DNA from: Xanthomarina sp. F2636L
GTDB lineage: Bacteria > Bacteroidota > Bacteroidia > Flavobacteriales > Flavobacteriaceae
Length of the DNA: 64,000 nt
Direction: 5' to 3'
Assembly (NCBI RefSeq): GCF_026410195.1
Contig: NZ_JAPMLM010000074.1
Span: forward strand, 36,001-100,000
Part shown: one piece after another, positions 38,705 to 47,632 of the stretch
Position numbering within the stretch: the stretch's first letter is position 1
How the letters are laid out: the number at the start of each line of letters is the position of its first letter
Program-made: the position numbers and the translations under genes
Notes under the pieces: generated by a model
Databases searched by the model: none
Told to the model about the DNA's origin: nothing
The model's input: only the letters and a program-made list of their open reading frames with translations

Positions 38705-39564
38705 TAGATTTATTCTTAAGTATTCTAGCTTCGACACTTATTTTTTTAATCTTCAAATTATTTGATAGATTTAAAATTAATACGCTGCAAGCCATAGTAT
38801 TTAATTATATAACAGCTTGTTTTTGTGGTGTTGTTACGTCTAAAAAACAATTTCAGGTTCAAGAAATTATTCATTCAGAATGGTTTTACGGCGCTTTAAT
38901 TTTAGGTTTTTTATTTATAAGCATCTTTAATGTTATGGCCATTACGTCTCAGCGTAACGGCTTATCTGTTGCTTCTGTTGCAACAAAAATGAGCGTAATA
39001 ATACCGGTTATTTTTGGAATATACGTCTATAATGAAAGTACAGGGTTCCAAAAACTTTTAGGAATTTTCTTAGCCTTATTTGCCGTGTATTTTGTTTCGG
39101 TAAAAAAAGACCTGCCTTTTAACTTTAAAAGCAACCTGATGTTTCCTTTAATTATTTTTATAGGTTCAGGGATTATTGATACTTCCATAAAATATATAGA
39201 AACCACTTATATTGAAGGAGATGGCATACCTTTATTTTCTGCCACGATTTTCTTTTTTGCTGGATGCATAGGCATTGGGATGCTTATTATAAAAATGATT
39301 AGAAAAGAATTTAAGTTCAATCCACCAAGTATTCTTGGAGGAATTGCCTTAGGAATTGCCAATTATGCATCTATCTATTTTATTTTAAAAGCCTTGAATC
39401 ATGAGTCGCTAGAAAGTTCTACTATTTTTACTATCAATAATGTAGCTATCGTTTTGTTTACTTCTCTTGTTGGTTTAATATTTTTCAAAGAAAAGCTGTC
39501 TTTTAAAAATTGGATTGGAGTTGGCTTAGCCATTATTTCAATCTTATTAGTAACTTTGGCTTAA
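38701..39564 (+). CDS. DMT-superfamily (EamA-like) transporter
   Basis: A 287-aa inner-membrane protein with about ten hydrophobic segments in two halves, each with an EamA-like pattern (GLSVASVATKMSVIIPVIFGIY in the first half; a similar IFTINNVAIVLFTSLVGLIFFKEKLS in the second). The substrate is unknown. The start is TTG at 38701, whose last two bases and the next A form the TGA stop of the HAD gene. No ATG is available without removing the first helix. Confidence 0.85.
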   Translation: MIDLFLSILASTLIFLIFKLFDRFKINTLQAIVFNYITACFCGVVTSKKQFQVQEIIHSEWFYGALILGFLFISIFNVMAITSQRNGLSVASVATKMSVIIPVIFGIYVYNESTGFQKLLGIFLALFAVYFVSVKKDLPFNFKSNLMFPLIIFIGSGIIDTSIKYIETTYIEGDGIPLFSATIFFFAGCIGIGMLIIKMIRKEFKFNPPSILGGIALGIANYASIYFILKALNHESLESSTIFTINNVAIVLFTSLVGLIFFKEKLSFKNWIGVGLAIISILLVTLA

Positions 39565-40184
39565 TGGACAAAAAAGACACGTACAAAACCTTAATCAAGT
39601 CATCTAAAGAAGTTTTATTCAAAGACAAAAACAGTAAGTTTTTTGGATATGCTTATCCTGTTTTAAATGAAGACCAAGTAAAAGAAAATTTGGAAGCCTT
39701 AAAAAAGCAACACCATTCAGCCAGACATTGGTGTTATGCCTATCAATTTGGCACAGATGAAAATAATTTGCAATTTCGGGCAAACGATGATGGCGAACCC
39801 AACAATAGTGCAGGCATGCCAATTTACGGACAAATACAATCTTTTGATGTTACGAATGTTTTAATTGTAGTTGTTAGATATTTTGGAGGTGTCAAACTTG
39901 GAGTTGGAGGGTTAATAAATGCATATAAAACTACAGCTCAAATGGCTTTGGAGGCTTCAAAAATAGTTACTAAGACTATTAATAAACATTTTGAAATAAG
40001 CTTCGATTACAAAAACATGAACAAAGTGATGCGTCTAATTAAAGAAAACAATCTAAAAATTGTAAACCAGACTTTAGAACTAGATTGTAAAATTGAAATT
40101 TCAGTCCGTTTAAAAGACGCATTAAAAACTTTTGAAAGTTTTCAATCAATTTTTGAAGTTGAGATAAAAGAGTTGGACAACTAA
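39564..40184 (+). CDS. YigZ/IMPACT family protein
   Basis: A 206-aa protein of the YigZ family, related to eukaryotic IMPACT. The conserved block RHWCYAYQFG near 53-62 is followed by DDGEPNNSAGMPIY and VVVRYFGGVKLGVGGL. A C-terminal DUF1949-like domain follows. The function is linked to translation or proteolysis in other organisms but is not well defined. I start at the ATG at 39564, which overlaps the transporter stop by one base. A longer frame to 39510 would lie wholly inside the transporter gene. Confidence 0.92.
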   Translation: MDKKDTYKTLIKSSKEVLFKDKNSKFFGYAYPVLNEDQVKENLEALKKQHHSARHWCYAYQFGTDENNLQFRANDDGEPNNSAGMPIYGQIQSFDVTNVLIVVVRYFGGVKLGVGGLINAYKTTAQMALEASKIVTKTINKHFEISFDYKNMNKVMRLIKENNLKIVNQTLELDCKIEISVRLKDALKTFESFQSIFEVEIKELDN

Positions 40185-40579
40185 TTCATTATTTTATTTA
40201 AAATATAATCCGGGCATTTTATCGGTCTTTTGGTTTTCATATCAATAAAAGCCAAAACTGTAGATGCTAACACTAAAATTTCACCAACTTCATTAGTAAT
40301 TTCATACTCAAATTCAATCCTTACTGAAGGTTCTTTTTTTAGTTGTGTTTTTACTTTAACTATGTCGTCGTAAAGTGCTGATTTCTTATAGTTCAAACTC
40401 ATAGATACTACAGGTAACATAATACCATTATCTTCCATTTCTTTATATGAAATACCTTTCTTTCTCAACCATTCGGTACGCCCCATTTCTAGGTATAACG
40501 CATAATTTCCATGATGTACCACCCCCATTTGGTCAGTTTCACCATATCTCACTCTTATTGGTATTTCATCGAAATTCAT
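40181..40579 (-). CDS. Hot-dog fold acyl-CoA thioesterase
   Basis: A 132-aa 4-hydroxybenzoyl-CoA-thioesterase-like (YbgC type) protein. The catalytic segment YGETDQMGVVHHGNYALYL near residues 11-29 contains the conserved Asp15. It likely hydrolyses short- or medium-chain acyl-CoA. Its last 4 bases overlap the end of the convergent yigZ gene. It is divergent from dnaA, with a 185-base gap between their starts. Confidence 0.92.
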   Translation of the reverse strand: MNFDEIPIRVRYGETDQMGVVHHGNYALYLEMGRTEWLRKKGISYKEMEDNGIMLPVVSMSLNYKKSALYDDIVKVKTQLKKEPSVRIEFEYEITNEVGEILVLASTVLAFIDMKTKRPIKCPDYILNKIMN

Positions 40580-40764
40580 ATAGGACTTTAGATTATTTTT
40601 TGTAGTTTAGTCGAAGTGTTAAACATGAGGATTTTTTTCTTTAAATTCAATAGCATTTGATTTTTTTTTTAAGAAATTTGTTCACATATTTGTCCAGCTA
40701 TAAAATCAATCAAGAGAATTCCAATTCTCTTACCATAATTAACTTATAAATCTTTAAAATTATA
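40580..40764. promoter_or_regulatory. Intergenic region upstream of dnaA with a 20-bp inverted repeat
   Basis: AAGAGAATT and AATTCTCTT (40712-40720 and 40723-40731) form a perfect 9-bp inverted repeat with a CC centre, 34 bases before the dnaA ATG. A CATATTTG box (40685-40692) could be the -7 element, and one relaxed DnaA-box-like TTGTTCACA lies at 40679-40687. A cluster of DnaA boxes typical of an origin is not seen. Confidence 0.5.
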
Positions 40765-42192
40765 ATGAGTGTAACTGCGCAATCGGTATGGAACAATTGT
40801 CTTGAATTTATTAAGGATAATATTCAGCCGCAAGCATACAAAACTTGGTTTGAACCAATCAAAGCAGTGAAGCTTACAGATAATTCTCTAAGCATTCAAG
40901 TACCTAGTAAATTCTTTTACGAATGGCTTGAAGAACACTATGTGAAGATTTTAAAAGTTGCTTTAACTAAAGAATTAGGAGAAACTGCTAAACTTGTTTA
41001 CATTATTAAAATGGAAAACACGTATGGCAACAAACAGCCTTTTACTGAGAGAATACCAAGTTCTAATCGTTCAGCAGTTAAAGCTCAAGACGTAGATATT
41101 CCATTAAATAACAAAAACCCAGAATTACGTAATCCGTTTATTATTCCAGGAATTAGAAACGTAAAAATTGAGTCGCAACTTAATCCTAATTATAGTTTTG
41201 AAAATTTCCTTGAAGGCGATTCTAACCGGTTGGCTAGAAGTGCCGGATTAGCAGTAGCTTCGAAACCTGGAGGCACTTCTTTTAATCCTCTTTTAATTTT
41301 TGGTGGTGTTGGTTTGGGGAAAACACATTTAGCACATGCTATTGGTGTTGATATTAAAGATAAATATCCTGAAAAAACAGTTTTATATATTTCTGCTGAA
41401 AAATTCACGCAACAATATATAGACTCTGTAAAGAAAAATAACAGAAACGATTTCATTCATTTCTATCAAATAATTGACATTCTTATTATTGATGATGTGC
41501 AATTTCTTTCTGGAAAAACTGGAACCCAAGATGTGTTCTTTCATATTTTCAATCATTTACATCAAAATGGGAAGCAGGTTATTTTAACTAGTGACAAGGC
41601 TCCTGTTGACATGCAAGATATTGAACAACGTTTATTATCTAGATTTAAATGGGGACTTTCAGCAGAATTGCAAAGCCCAGATTTTGAAACTCGCGTGTCT
41701 ATCTTAAAAAACAAATTATATCGTGATGGTGTAGAAATGCCTGAAGATATTATTGAATATGTTGCCAAAAACATCAAATCTAATATCCGTGAATTAGAAG
41801 GCGCTATTATTTCATTAATAGCACAATCTTCTTTTAATAAAAAGGAAATCACTATAGACCTAGCAAAACAAGTTGTTGAAAAATTTGTTAAGAATACAAA
41901 ACGTGAAGTTTCCATAGACTATATACAAAAAGTAGTTTCCGATTATTTCCAAATGGATATTGACACCTTACAATCTAAAACTAGAAAGCGTCACATTGTT
42001 CAAGCTAGACAATTAGCTATGTTTTTTGCAAAAAAGCTTACCAAAGCCTCTTTGGCAAGTATTGGATCTCAAATAGGAAAAAGAGATCACGCTACAGTAC
42101 TTCATGCTTGTAAAACAGTAGACAATCTTTCTACAACAGATAAACAGTTTAGAAAATATGTTGAAGATCTTTCTAAAAAATTATCGGTTTAA
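40765..42192 (+). CDS. dnaA: Chromosomal replication initiator DnaA
   Basis: Binds DnaA boxes and opens the replication origin. The 475-aa protein has an N-terminal domain I (about 1-90), a linker, the AAA+ domain with Walker A GGVGLGKT at 180-187 and Walker B IDILIIDDVQF, and the C-terminal box-binding domain IV with GKRDHATVLHACKTV. Length is normal. An inverted repeat directly upstream may be an operator. It is followed by an LMW phosphatase gene with a 36-base gap. Confidence 0.97.
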   Translation: MSVTAQSVWNNCLEFIKDNIQPQAYKTWFEPIKAVKLTDNSLSIQVPSKFFYEWLEEHYVKILKVALTKELGETAKLVYIIKMENTYGNKQPFTERIPSSNRSAVKAQDVDIPLNNKNPELRNPFIIPGIRNVKIESQLNPNYSFENFLEGDSNRLARSAGLAVASKPGGTSFNPLLIFGGVGLGKTHLAHAIGVDIKDKYPEKTVLYISAEKFTQQYIDSVKKNNRNDFIHFYQIIDILIIDDVQFLSGKTGTQDVFFHIFNHLHQNGKQVILTSDKAPVDMQDIEQRLLSRFKWGLSAELQSPDFETRVSILKNKLYRDGVEMPEDIIEYVAKNIKSNIRELEGAIISLIAQSSFNKKEITIDLAKQVVEKFVKNTKREVSIDYIQKVVSDYFQMDIDTLQSKTRKRHIVQARQLAMFFAKKLTKASLASIGSQIGKRDHATVLHACKTVDNLSTTDKQFRKYVEDLSKKLSV

Positions 42193-42228
42193 AATCAAAC
42201 CATTCATCTGAAAAACTTTTAAAACGTC

Positions 42229-42684
42229 ATGACTAAAATTCTAATGGTATGCTTAGGTAATATTTGCCGTTCGCCATTAGCCGAAGGTATCTTAAAATCT
42301 AAACTTCCAATAAATCAATTTATCATTGATTCTGCAGGAACTGGAAATTACCATGTTGGAGATCCTCCCGATTTACGCTCTATTAAAGTAGCAAAAAAAT
42401 ATGGAGTAAATATAAGCAATCAAAAGGGCAGACAGTTTTCTGAAACAGACTTTGACACCTTTGATTATATCTATGTCATGGACGATTCTAATTATGAAAA
42501 TGTTATAAAGTTAGCTAGAAACGAACAAGACATTCAAAAAGTAAGAATGATTCTGAACGAAATTTACCCGAAACAAAACTACAATGTCCCAGATCCTTAT
42601 ACTGGAGGCATACAAGGGTTTGAAAGTACTTTTAAAATGCTAGACGAAGCTTGCGAAGAGATTGCAAAAAAACTTCTTAAATAA
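42229..42684 (+). CDS. Low-molecular-weight protein tyrosine phosphatase
   Basis: A 151-aa phosphatase with the P-loop CLGNICRS (Cys8 to Ser15, CX5RS) and a general-acid DPYTGG motif near residue 122. All catalytic elements are present. It may act on phosphotyrosine of kinases in exopolysaccharide control or on arginine phosphate; neither is shown by context. It sits directly after dnaA on the same strand. Confidence 0.93.
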   Translation: MTKILMVCLGNICRSPLAEGILKSKLPINQFIIDSAGTGNYHVGDPPDLRSIKVAKKYGVNISNQKGRQFSETDFDTFDYIYVMDDSNYENVIKLARNEQDIQKVRMILNEIYPKQNYNVPDPYTGGIQGFESTFKMLDEACEEIAKKLLK

Positions 42685-42751
42685 TTGATTACAAGTGTTT
42701 ATTAATTTGATTTTTTGTAATTTAGTACAACTAACACATTAAAAAAATAAG

Positions 42752-44167
42752 ATGAAAATAGACGCTAAATTTTTAATTTTTCTATTATTTCCACACTTTC
42801 TATTTTCGCAAGAAATTGAATTAGGTATATATGCTTCTGGCTTTACAAATCCCTTAAGCATTAAAAACGCTGGAGATAACAGGCTTTTTGTGGTAGAGCG
42901 TGGAGGACTTATAAAAATTGTAAATACAGATGGTTCTGTAAACAACACACCTTTTCTAGATATAGATTCTAGAGTTTTAAGTGGAGGAGAAAGAGGGTTA
43001 CTTGGCTTGGCGTTTCATCCTCAATATGCTTCCAATGGTTTTTTCTTTGTAAACTATACAGATAATAATGGAGACACGGTGGTATCTAGATTTATAACAA
43101 ATCCACCAAACTCAAATACTGTAGACCCCTCAACCGAAACTGTTTTAATAAACGTGGAGCAACCAAGTAGTAATCATAATGGAGGTGATTTAGCTTTTGG
43201 AAACGATGGCTACCTGTACATAGGTCTTGGTGATGGTGGTTCTAGCGGAGATCCAGGAGATAGAGCTCAAAATTTAACAACCATGTTAGGCAAAATGCTT
43301 CGTATAAATGTTGATAATTCAGATCCAGGATTAAATTATGCTATTCCTTCAGACAACCCTTTTCCAAATACAGAAGAACCTAACGCATTACCAGAAATTT
43401 GGGCTTATGGCTTAAGAAATCCCTGGAGGTTTTCTTTTGATAGAGAAACACATGATCTTTGGATAGGCGATGTTGGCCAAGGTCAAATAGAAGAAATCGA
43501 TATGGTTCCTCTGGACCAAGCAGCTGTAAATTACGGTTGGCGTTGTTATGAAGGAGATCAAGTTTATGACACTTCAGGAAATTGTCCTAGTGATATAAAC
43601 GAATTGACATTTCCTATATCGCAATACACACATTCGTCTAGTGGTAATTTTAAATGTTCTATCACTGGAGGTTATAGATACAGAGGAACTGCCCAACCAA
43701 ACTTAAATGGTTTGTACTTTTTTGCAGATTACTGTAGTAACGAAATTGGTATTCTTGAAAATAATGGTGGTTCATGGAACATGACTTTTACAACTCCATA
43801 TTCCGGAAACGGCTGGACTGCATTTGGAGAAGATGTAAATGGAGAAATTTATATTGTAGGTATTGATTCTGGAAACGTTTACAGACTATTAGATCCAAGT
43901 TTGAACATACATGAAAATAAATTGTTAGATATAAACATATTTCCAAACCCTGCAACCCATGTATTTACAGTTAAAAGCACTAACCCTCAAATTGTTATTG
44001 CAACTGTAAATATTTATAATTTACAGGGAAAACTTGTTAAGTCTGTTTCTGAAAATATAGCTTCTGAAATTAATATTGACACAAAAACTTTATCAAAAGG
44101 GTTTTATTTAACTGAAATAATCTCTCAAACCGGCGCTAAAACAACACAAAAGCTAATTATTAAATAA
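42752..44167 (+). CDS. PQQ-dependent sugar-dehydrogenase-like protein with T9SS sorting domain
   Basis: A 471-aa exported protein. It has a signal peptide (1-19, ends FLFSQ) and a six-bladed propeller of the soluble glucose/sorbosone dehydrogenase family (about 25-375). Landmarks are RGLLGLAFHPQ, NHNGGDLAFGNDGYLYIGLGDGG (spanning about 131-153) and EIWAYGLRNPWRFSFD. A T9SS type A sorting domain (about 395-471, IFPNPATHVFTV, LSKGFYLTEI) follows. It probably oxidises sugars at the cell surface. Unlike the trio at 13-21 kb, its upstream region lacks the CG-pair element. Confidence 0.93.
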   Translation: MKIDAKFLIFLLFPHFLFSQEIELGIYASGFTNPLSIKNAGDNRLFVVERGGLIKIVNTDGSVNNTPFLDIDSRVLSGGERGLLGLAFHPQYASNGFFFVNYTDNNGDTVVSRFITNPPNSNTVDPSTETVLINVEQPSSNHNGGDLAFGNDGYLYIGLGDGGSSGDPGDRAQNLTTMLGKMLRINVDNSDPGLNYAIPSDNPFPNTEEPNALPEIWAYGLRNPWRFSFDRETHDLWIGDVGQGQIEEIDMVPLDQAAVNYGWRCYEGDQVYDTSGNCPSDINELTFPISQYTHSSSGNFKCSITGGYRYRGTAQPNLNGLYFFADYCSNEIGILENNGGSWNMTFTTPYSGNGWTAFGEDVNGEIYIVGIDSGNVYRLLDPSLNIHENKLLDINIFPNPATHVFTVKSTNPQIVIATVNIYNLQGKLVKSVSENIASEINIDTKTLSKGFYLTEIISQTGAKTTQKLIIK

Positions 44168-44178
44168 ACACGTTATTA

Positions 44179-44895
44179 ATGACGACCCAATTCGGAAAAC
44201 TTTTTCTAATTCCTACTACACTAGGAGATACAGCTCCTTTAGAAGTATTGCCTATTTCTGTTAAAAAAATTGTTGAACAGGTAGATGTTTATATCGTCGA
44301 AAATGAAAAATCTGCCAGACGTTTTATTAAACAAATAAAACCCAGCAAAAAACAATCAACCTTAAAAATATTCCTATTAAATAAATTTACAGATGCAACT
44401 GAAATACCTTCTTTTTTAGAGCCTTGTTTACAAGGTAAAAACGTTGGTTTGCTTTCTGAAGCTGGTTGTCCGGCTATAGCAGATCCAGGAGCAGAAGTTG
44501 TTAAAATAGCGCATAAACACAATATTAAAGTTGTGCCATTGGTAGGCCCGTCATCAATTATCATGGCTCATATGAGTTCAGGAATGAATGGTCAGAGTTT
44601 TGCTTTTAATGGTTACTTACCTATTGATAAAAACGAAAGAAAAAAAGAGTTAAAACGTCTGGAGCAATTATCTTTTAGCCAGAATCAGACGCAATCTTTT
44701 ATAGAAACTCCTTATAGAAACAACAAATTACTTGAAGATATTTGTAGTGCCTTAAACGATTACACCATGGTTTGTGTGGCTTGTGATATCACCTTATCTA
44801 CAGAGTTTATAAAAACACAAACCGTATTAGAATGGAAAAAAAATAGTGTAGACCTTCATAAAAGACCTACACTATTTATTATTCATAAAGAATAA
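44179..44895 (+). CDS. RsmI-like SAM-dependent methyltransferase
   Basis: A 238-aa tetrapyrrole-methylase-fold protein related to RsmI, the 2'-O-methyltransferase of 16S rRNA C1402. Landmarks are IPTTLGDTAP near 13-22, GLLSEAGCPAIADPGAEVV near 94-112 and a SFIETPYRNN segment near 175. It lacks the usual RsmI N-terminal GTPIGNL wording and is shorter, so function as RsmI itself is not certain. The final 18 codons contain a terminator-like inverted repeat. Confidence 0.85.
   Translation: MTTQFGKLFLIPTTLGDTAPLEVLPISVKKIVEQVDVYIVENEKSARRFIKQIKPSKKQSTLKIFLLNKFTDATEIPSFLEPCLQGKNVGLLSEAGCPAIADPGAEVVKIAHKHNIKVVPLVGPSSIIMAHMSSGMNGQSFAFNGYLPIDKNERKKELKRLEQLSFSQNQTQSFIETPYRNNKLLEDICSALNDYTMVCVACDITLSTEFIKTQTVLEWKKNSVDLHKRPTLFIIHKE
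44841..44877. terminator. Bidirectional terminator inside the 3' end of the RsmI-like gene
   Basis: AAATAGTGTAG (44841-44851) and CTACACTATTT (44867-44877) form a perfect 11-bp stem. It is flanked by an A-run on the left and a T-rich stretch on the right, so it can end transcripts from both the plus gene and the convergent minus gene at 44901. It lies wholly in coding sequence. Confidence 0.6.
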
Positions 44896-44900
44896 AACTC

Positions 44901-45566
44901 TTAAGCAGAAAGCTTTACTTTGGCTTTTCTATTTGGTTTTATCTTAGACGTATCGTAACCAGAGAATTTTTTTAAGTAGTAAGAAACAGATGTTCCATAA
45001 GCATCAGTAAAACCGTTTGCTCCATAACTTCTTAAATATTTCTTAACATTTCCAGGTCCAGCTAAGTGTGCTGCAGCCAATATTCCAGATTCTGTAACTT
45101 TAATTCCATTTATCATTTTACCAGAAAAACGCTTGATGTCTTTTCTTAAAATCCATTTGTTACGTTCTGCATTTGCGATAAATGCTTTTTCTTGTAATTC
45201 AGGATTGCTTAAAAAGTGAACTGGATTATAAATACCAATCAACTTTAAAGTTTCTTTACCAAATTGGTATTTACCTAAGTATCCTAAAGTGTTAACTGTA
45301 AAGTAGTCTCCACCAGATTCTTTAAAGCCTAAAGCCTCTTTAAATCCAACCAAAGATTTACCTAAAGTAGGTGAATATGTTGGTTGTGGTTCATAAATAG
45401 GAAATAAATTATCTTGGATTACCTCGCCATGATTTGCAATATTAGATGCATACCTTGGAGATGTGTAGTTTTTTTCTTTAACCGATTTATTCATATAAAT
45501 CGATCCAAACAATAAGAAACATATTGTAAAAGATAAAGCTAAGTAACTTCCAATATTTTTTATCAT
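44901..45566 (-). CDS. Secreted lysozyme-fold (transglycosylase-like) protein
   Basis: A 221-aa protein with an N-terminal signal or anchor helix (about 7-25). The centre contains FKESGGDYFTVNTLGYLGKYQFG (about 79-101): Glu followed by SGG and a GYxGxYQFG turn is typical of lysozyme-like cell-wall hydrolases. A later AAAHLAGPGNVKKYL resembles the end of that fold. Glu81 is the probable catalytic acid. It lies in a cell-wall group with mltG and dapF on the same strand, which supports a peptidoglycan role. Confidence 0.7.
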   Translation of the reverse strand: MIKNIGSYLALSFTICFLLFGSIYMNKSVKEKNYTSPRYASNIANHGEVIQDNLFPIYEPQPTYSPTLGKSLVGFKEALGFKESGGDYFTVNTLGYLGKYQFGKETLKLIGIYNPVHFLSNPELQEKAFIANAERNKWILRKDIKRFSGKMINGIKVTESGILAAAHLAGPGNVKKYLRSYGANGFTDAYGTSVSYYLKKFSGYDTSKIKPNRKAKVKLSA

Positions 45567-45673
45567 ATCTTTAAATTTCTTCAGTAAAAATCTATGTGAT
45601 AATTACTTGAAAATTTCAGCATGCAAAGATATAACTTTTTTTTAATATCTGAAAATTAATCGATTAAGTGTTT

Positions 45674-46585
45674 CTAAAAGTAGATTCCATGGAACTTTAT
45701 GCCATTTTTATCGGTGAACTCCAAGGCTGGAAAAGGCACTTTTATCACGTTTAAAACATCAAAAACAGTCTTTAAAACATGTGAATTTGTTTTAATTCTT
45801 GTTAGATCTACATCCAAACTTAAGTAATATTGTCTGTAAGGGTTTTGATATGTTATGGCTTCATTTCCATTATTATTAGTACCAGAAACCATGCCTTCTG
45901 CACCATAACCAAAGGCCACGTTTAACCACGTTGGTATTTTAGTATCTTTAAAAAAAGAATGTATGTTAAAACTTAACCAATAGGTTTGACCATTATAGTC
46001 CTTTAAAAATTCTTCTGAAAATCCGTTTCCTAGTTTATCAGGGTTTAATTGTGCATAATCTGTTCTATGAAAGGAGTATTTTACAGTAAAGCGCTGTTCA
46101 TCCCAAAGCAATTCTTGACCAACATACAGTCCTGCTCCAGCTGCATTTGCTGCCATATCCCCCCAAGAGAAGCCCCATTCTTCTGAAAACCCATCAAAAA
46201 CCTCAACAACCGTTAAAAAAGCGAATCCAATGCTAGAACCAAAAATAAGCTGGTCTTTTTTACTAACCCCACTCCACTTTAGTGTGTTTGCTCCTATTCT
46301 TCCAAGTTGATAAGCAGAAAACACATGTCCTAATTTATCCATTTGCAACCATTCACTATTATCGTTTAAAGTATGGAATTTGGAATTTGGATAATCTGCA
46401 TACCAAAGTTGGTTTAACCCAACCAATGTTAGTGTAGCAACAGAAGCCTCAGTAATGGCAACTGCATTTCGTCTTGATTTGTTTAAGGTATCGCTTGGCT
46501 TTAAAAATGTATTCAGTTTACTTTGTGAAAAAGACGCACATGTTATTAAACACGCAAGTATGGTATGTTTGAAACATAGTCTCAA
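45674..46585 (-). CDS. DUF2279 family membrane/periplasmic protein
   Basis: A 303-aa protein with a signal peptide (1-20, ends CASFSQ) that matches DUF2279, a conserved Bacteroidetes family of unknown function. Typical segments are WLQMDKLGHVFSAYQLGRIG (about 80-99) and a glycine-rich WGDMAANAAGAGLYVGQELLW. Two or three moderately hydrophobic stretches suggest association with the outer membrane. It lies 3 bases after mltG, so the two are probably cotranscribed. Confidence 0.82.
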   Translation of the reverse strand: MRLCFKHTILACLITCASFSQSKLNTFLKPSDTLNKSRRNAVAITEASVATLTLVGLNQLWYADYPNSKFHTLNDNSEWLQMDKLGHVFSAYQLGRIGANTLKWSGVSKKDQLIFGSSIGFAFLTVVEVFDGFSEEWGFSWGDMAANAAGAGLYVGQELLWDEQRFTVKYSFHRTDYAQLNPDKLGNGFSEEFLKDYNGQTYWLSFNIHSFFKDTKIPTWLNVAFGYGAEGMVSGTNNNGNEAITYQNPYRQYYLSLDVDLTRIKTNSHVLKTVFDVLNVIKVPFPALEFTDKNGIKFHGIYF

Positions 46586-46588
46586 AAC

Positions 46589-47632
46589 CTATTTATTTAT
46601 ACCTTGAGATGATAAATATCTTTGATAGTCTCTGGCGTTTGCATTGTGCTGACTTAGGGTTTTAGCAAAATTATGATACCCCAATCTCTTGGCATCTGCA
46701 GCAAAGTAAAGGTATTTATGAGCTTCAGGATTTAAAACAGCATCAATAGCTGAAATATCTGGCATAGCAATTAAACCTGGCGGTAAACCTCCATACATAT
46801 ACGTGTTGTATGGCGAGTTGATGTCTTTATGGATATTTAAAACACGCTTAATTACAGTATTCTTATATTTCGGTAATTGATAGGCAGCAAATTTCAATGT
46901 TGGGTCAGCTTGAAGTGGCATCCCAATACGTAATCTGTTTAAGTAAACTCCAGCAATTCTTGGTTGTTCTTCTGCTTGTTTAGATTCTTCATGTACTATG
47001 GAAGCTAAAGTCATCACGTCTTTTTGAGTTAAACCAATAGCTTTTGCTTTTGCTTTTCTACTATCTGTCCAAAAACGATTGTATTCTTTCAACATTCTAT
47101 CTCTAAATTCTATAGCAGAAGTATTCCAGAAAAACTCGTAGCTATTTGGAATATACATCCCTAATGCCGTAGCCTTAGTAAACGAGTTTTTTTCTAAAAA
47201 TGCTTCGTCGTTCATCACGTCAACCAATGTTAAACTATCTGCTTCAATTTGCATGGAAACCCTTCCTGCAAGCGCTGTTAGATTAGGTTGATTATTAAAA
47301 GCTAGTTTTATAGGAATATTGTTACTTCTAATAGAATTTATAATATCATTATTATTCATCCCCTTTTTAACAATAAAACGTCCAGCCTTAATATTCGAGA
47401 TATATTTTTTTTGTTTCGCTAAAGCATCAAATTTCTCTATGTCTTTCAACAAAGGTTTTAATTGTTCTCTTACATCTGCATAAGTTGCATTTGTAGGCAC
47501 GTAAATATAAGCCTGTTCATTATTAAAAGCCGTGTTATCCACTAACATAACACCATATATATAGTTTGCGAATAAACCAGCTATTATAAGTCCTATTAAA
47601 GCTATGGCTACTAAAATTTTTTTAAAATACAT
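46589..47632 (-). CDS. mltG: Endolytic murein transglycosylase
   Basis: Cuts nascent glycan strands and so sets their length. The 347-aa YceG-family protein has an N-terminal membrane helix (about 7-29), a LysM-like subdomain, and the catalytic domain with ASIVHEESKQAEEQPRIAGV (about 211-230), in which the conserved Glu (HEE) is the active-site acid. MPLQADPTLKFA and SPYNTYMYGGLPPGLIAMP follow, as usual. It overlaps the GNAT gene by one base. Confidence 0.94.
   Translation of the reverse strand: MYFKKILVAIALIGLIIAGLFANYIYGVMLVDNTAFNNEQAYIYVPTNATYADVREQLKPLLKDIEKFDALAKQKKYISNIKAGRFIVKKGMNNNDIINSIRSNNIPIKLAFNNQPNLTALAGRVSMQIEADSLTLVDVMNDEAFLEKNSFTKATALGMYIPNSYEFFWNTSAIEFRDRMLKEYNRFWTDSRKAKAKAIGLTQKDVMTLASIVHEESKQAEEQPRIAGVYLNRLRIGMPLQADPTLKFAAYQLPKYKNTVIKRVLNIHKDINSPYNTYMYGGLPPGLIAMPDISAIDAVLNPEAHKYLYFAADAKRLGYHNFAKTLSQHNANARDYQRYLSSQGINK

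Noticed and set aside
40580..40764. Replication origin beside dnaA
   Set aside because: Only one weak DnaA-box-like site, no box cluster and no distinct AT-rich unwinding tract beyond the generally AT-rich background.
41562..41915. 117-residue antisense ORF inside dnaA, and similar long antisense frames in hbd (132-566) and the potassium channel gene (6646-7026)
   Set aside because: They lie wholly opposite strongly conserved genes, resemble no family, have no promoter box and reflect the codon pattern of the real strand.
44179..44895. Confident naming of this gene as rsmI
   Set aside because: The fold matches, but the usual N-terminal RsmI wording is absent and the protein is short; only 'RsmI-like' can be supported.
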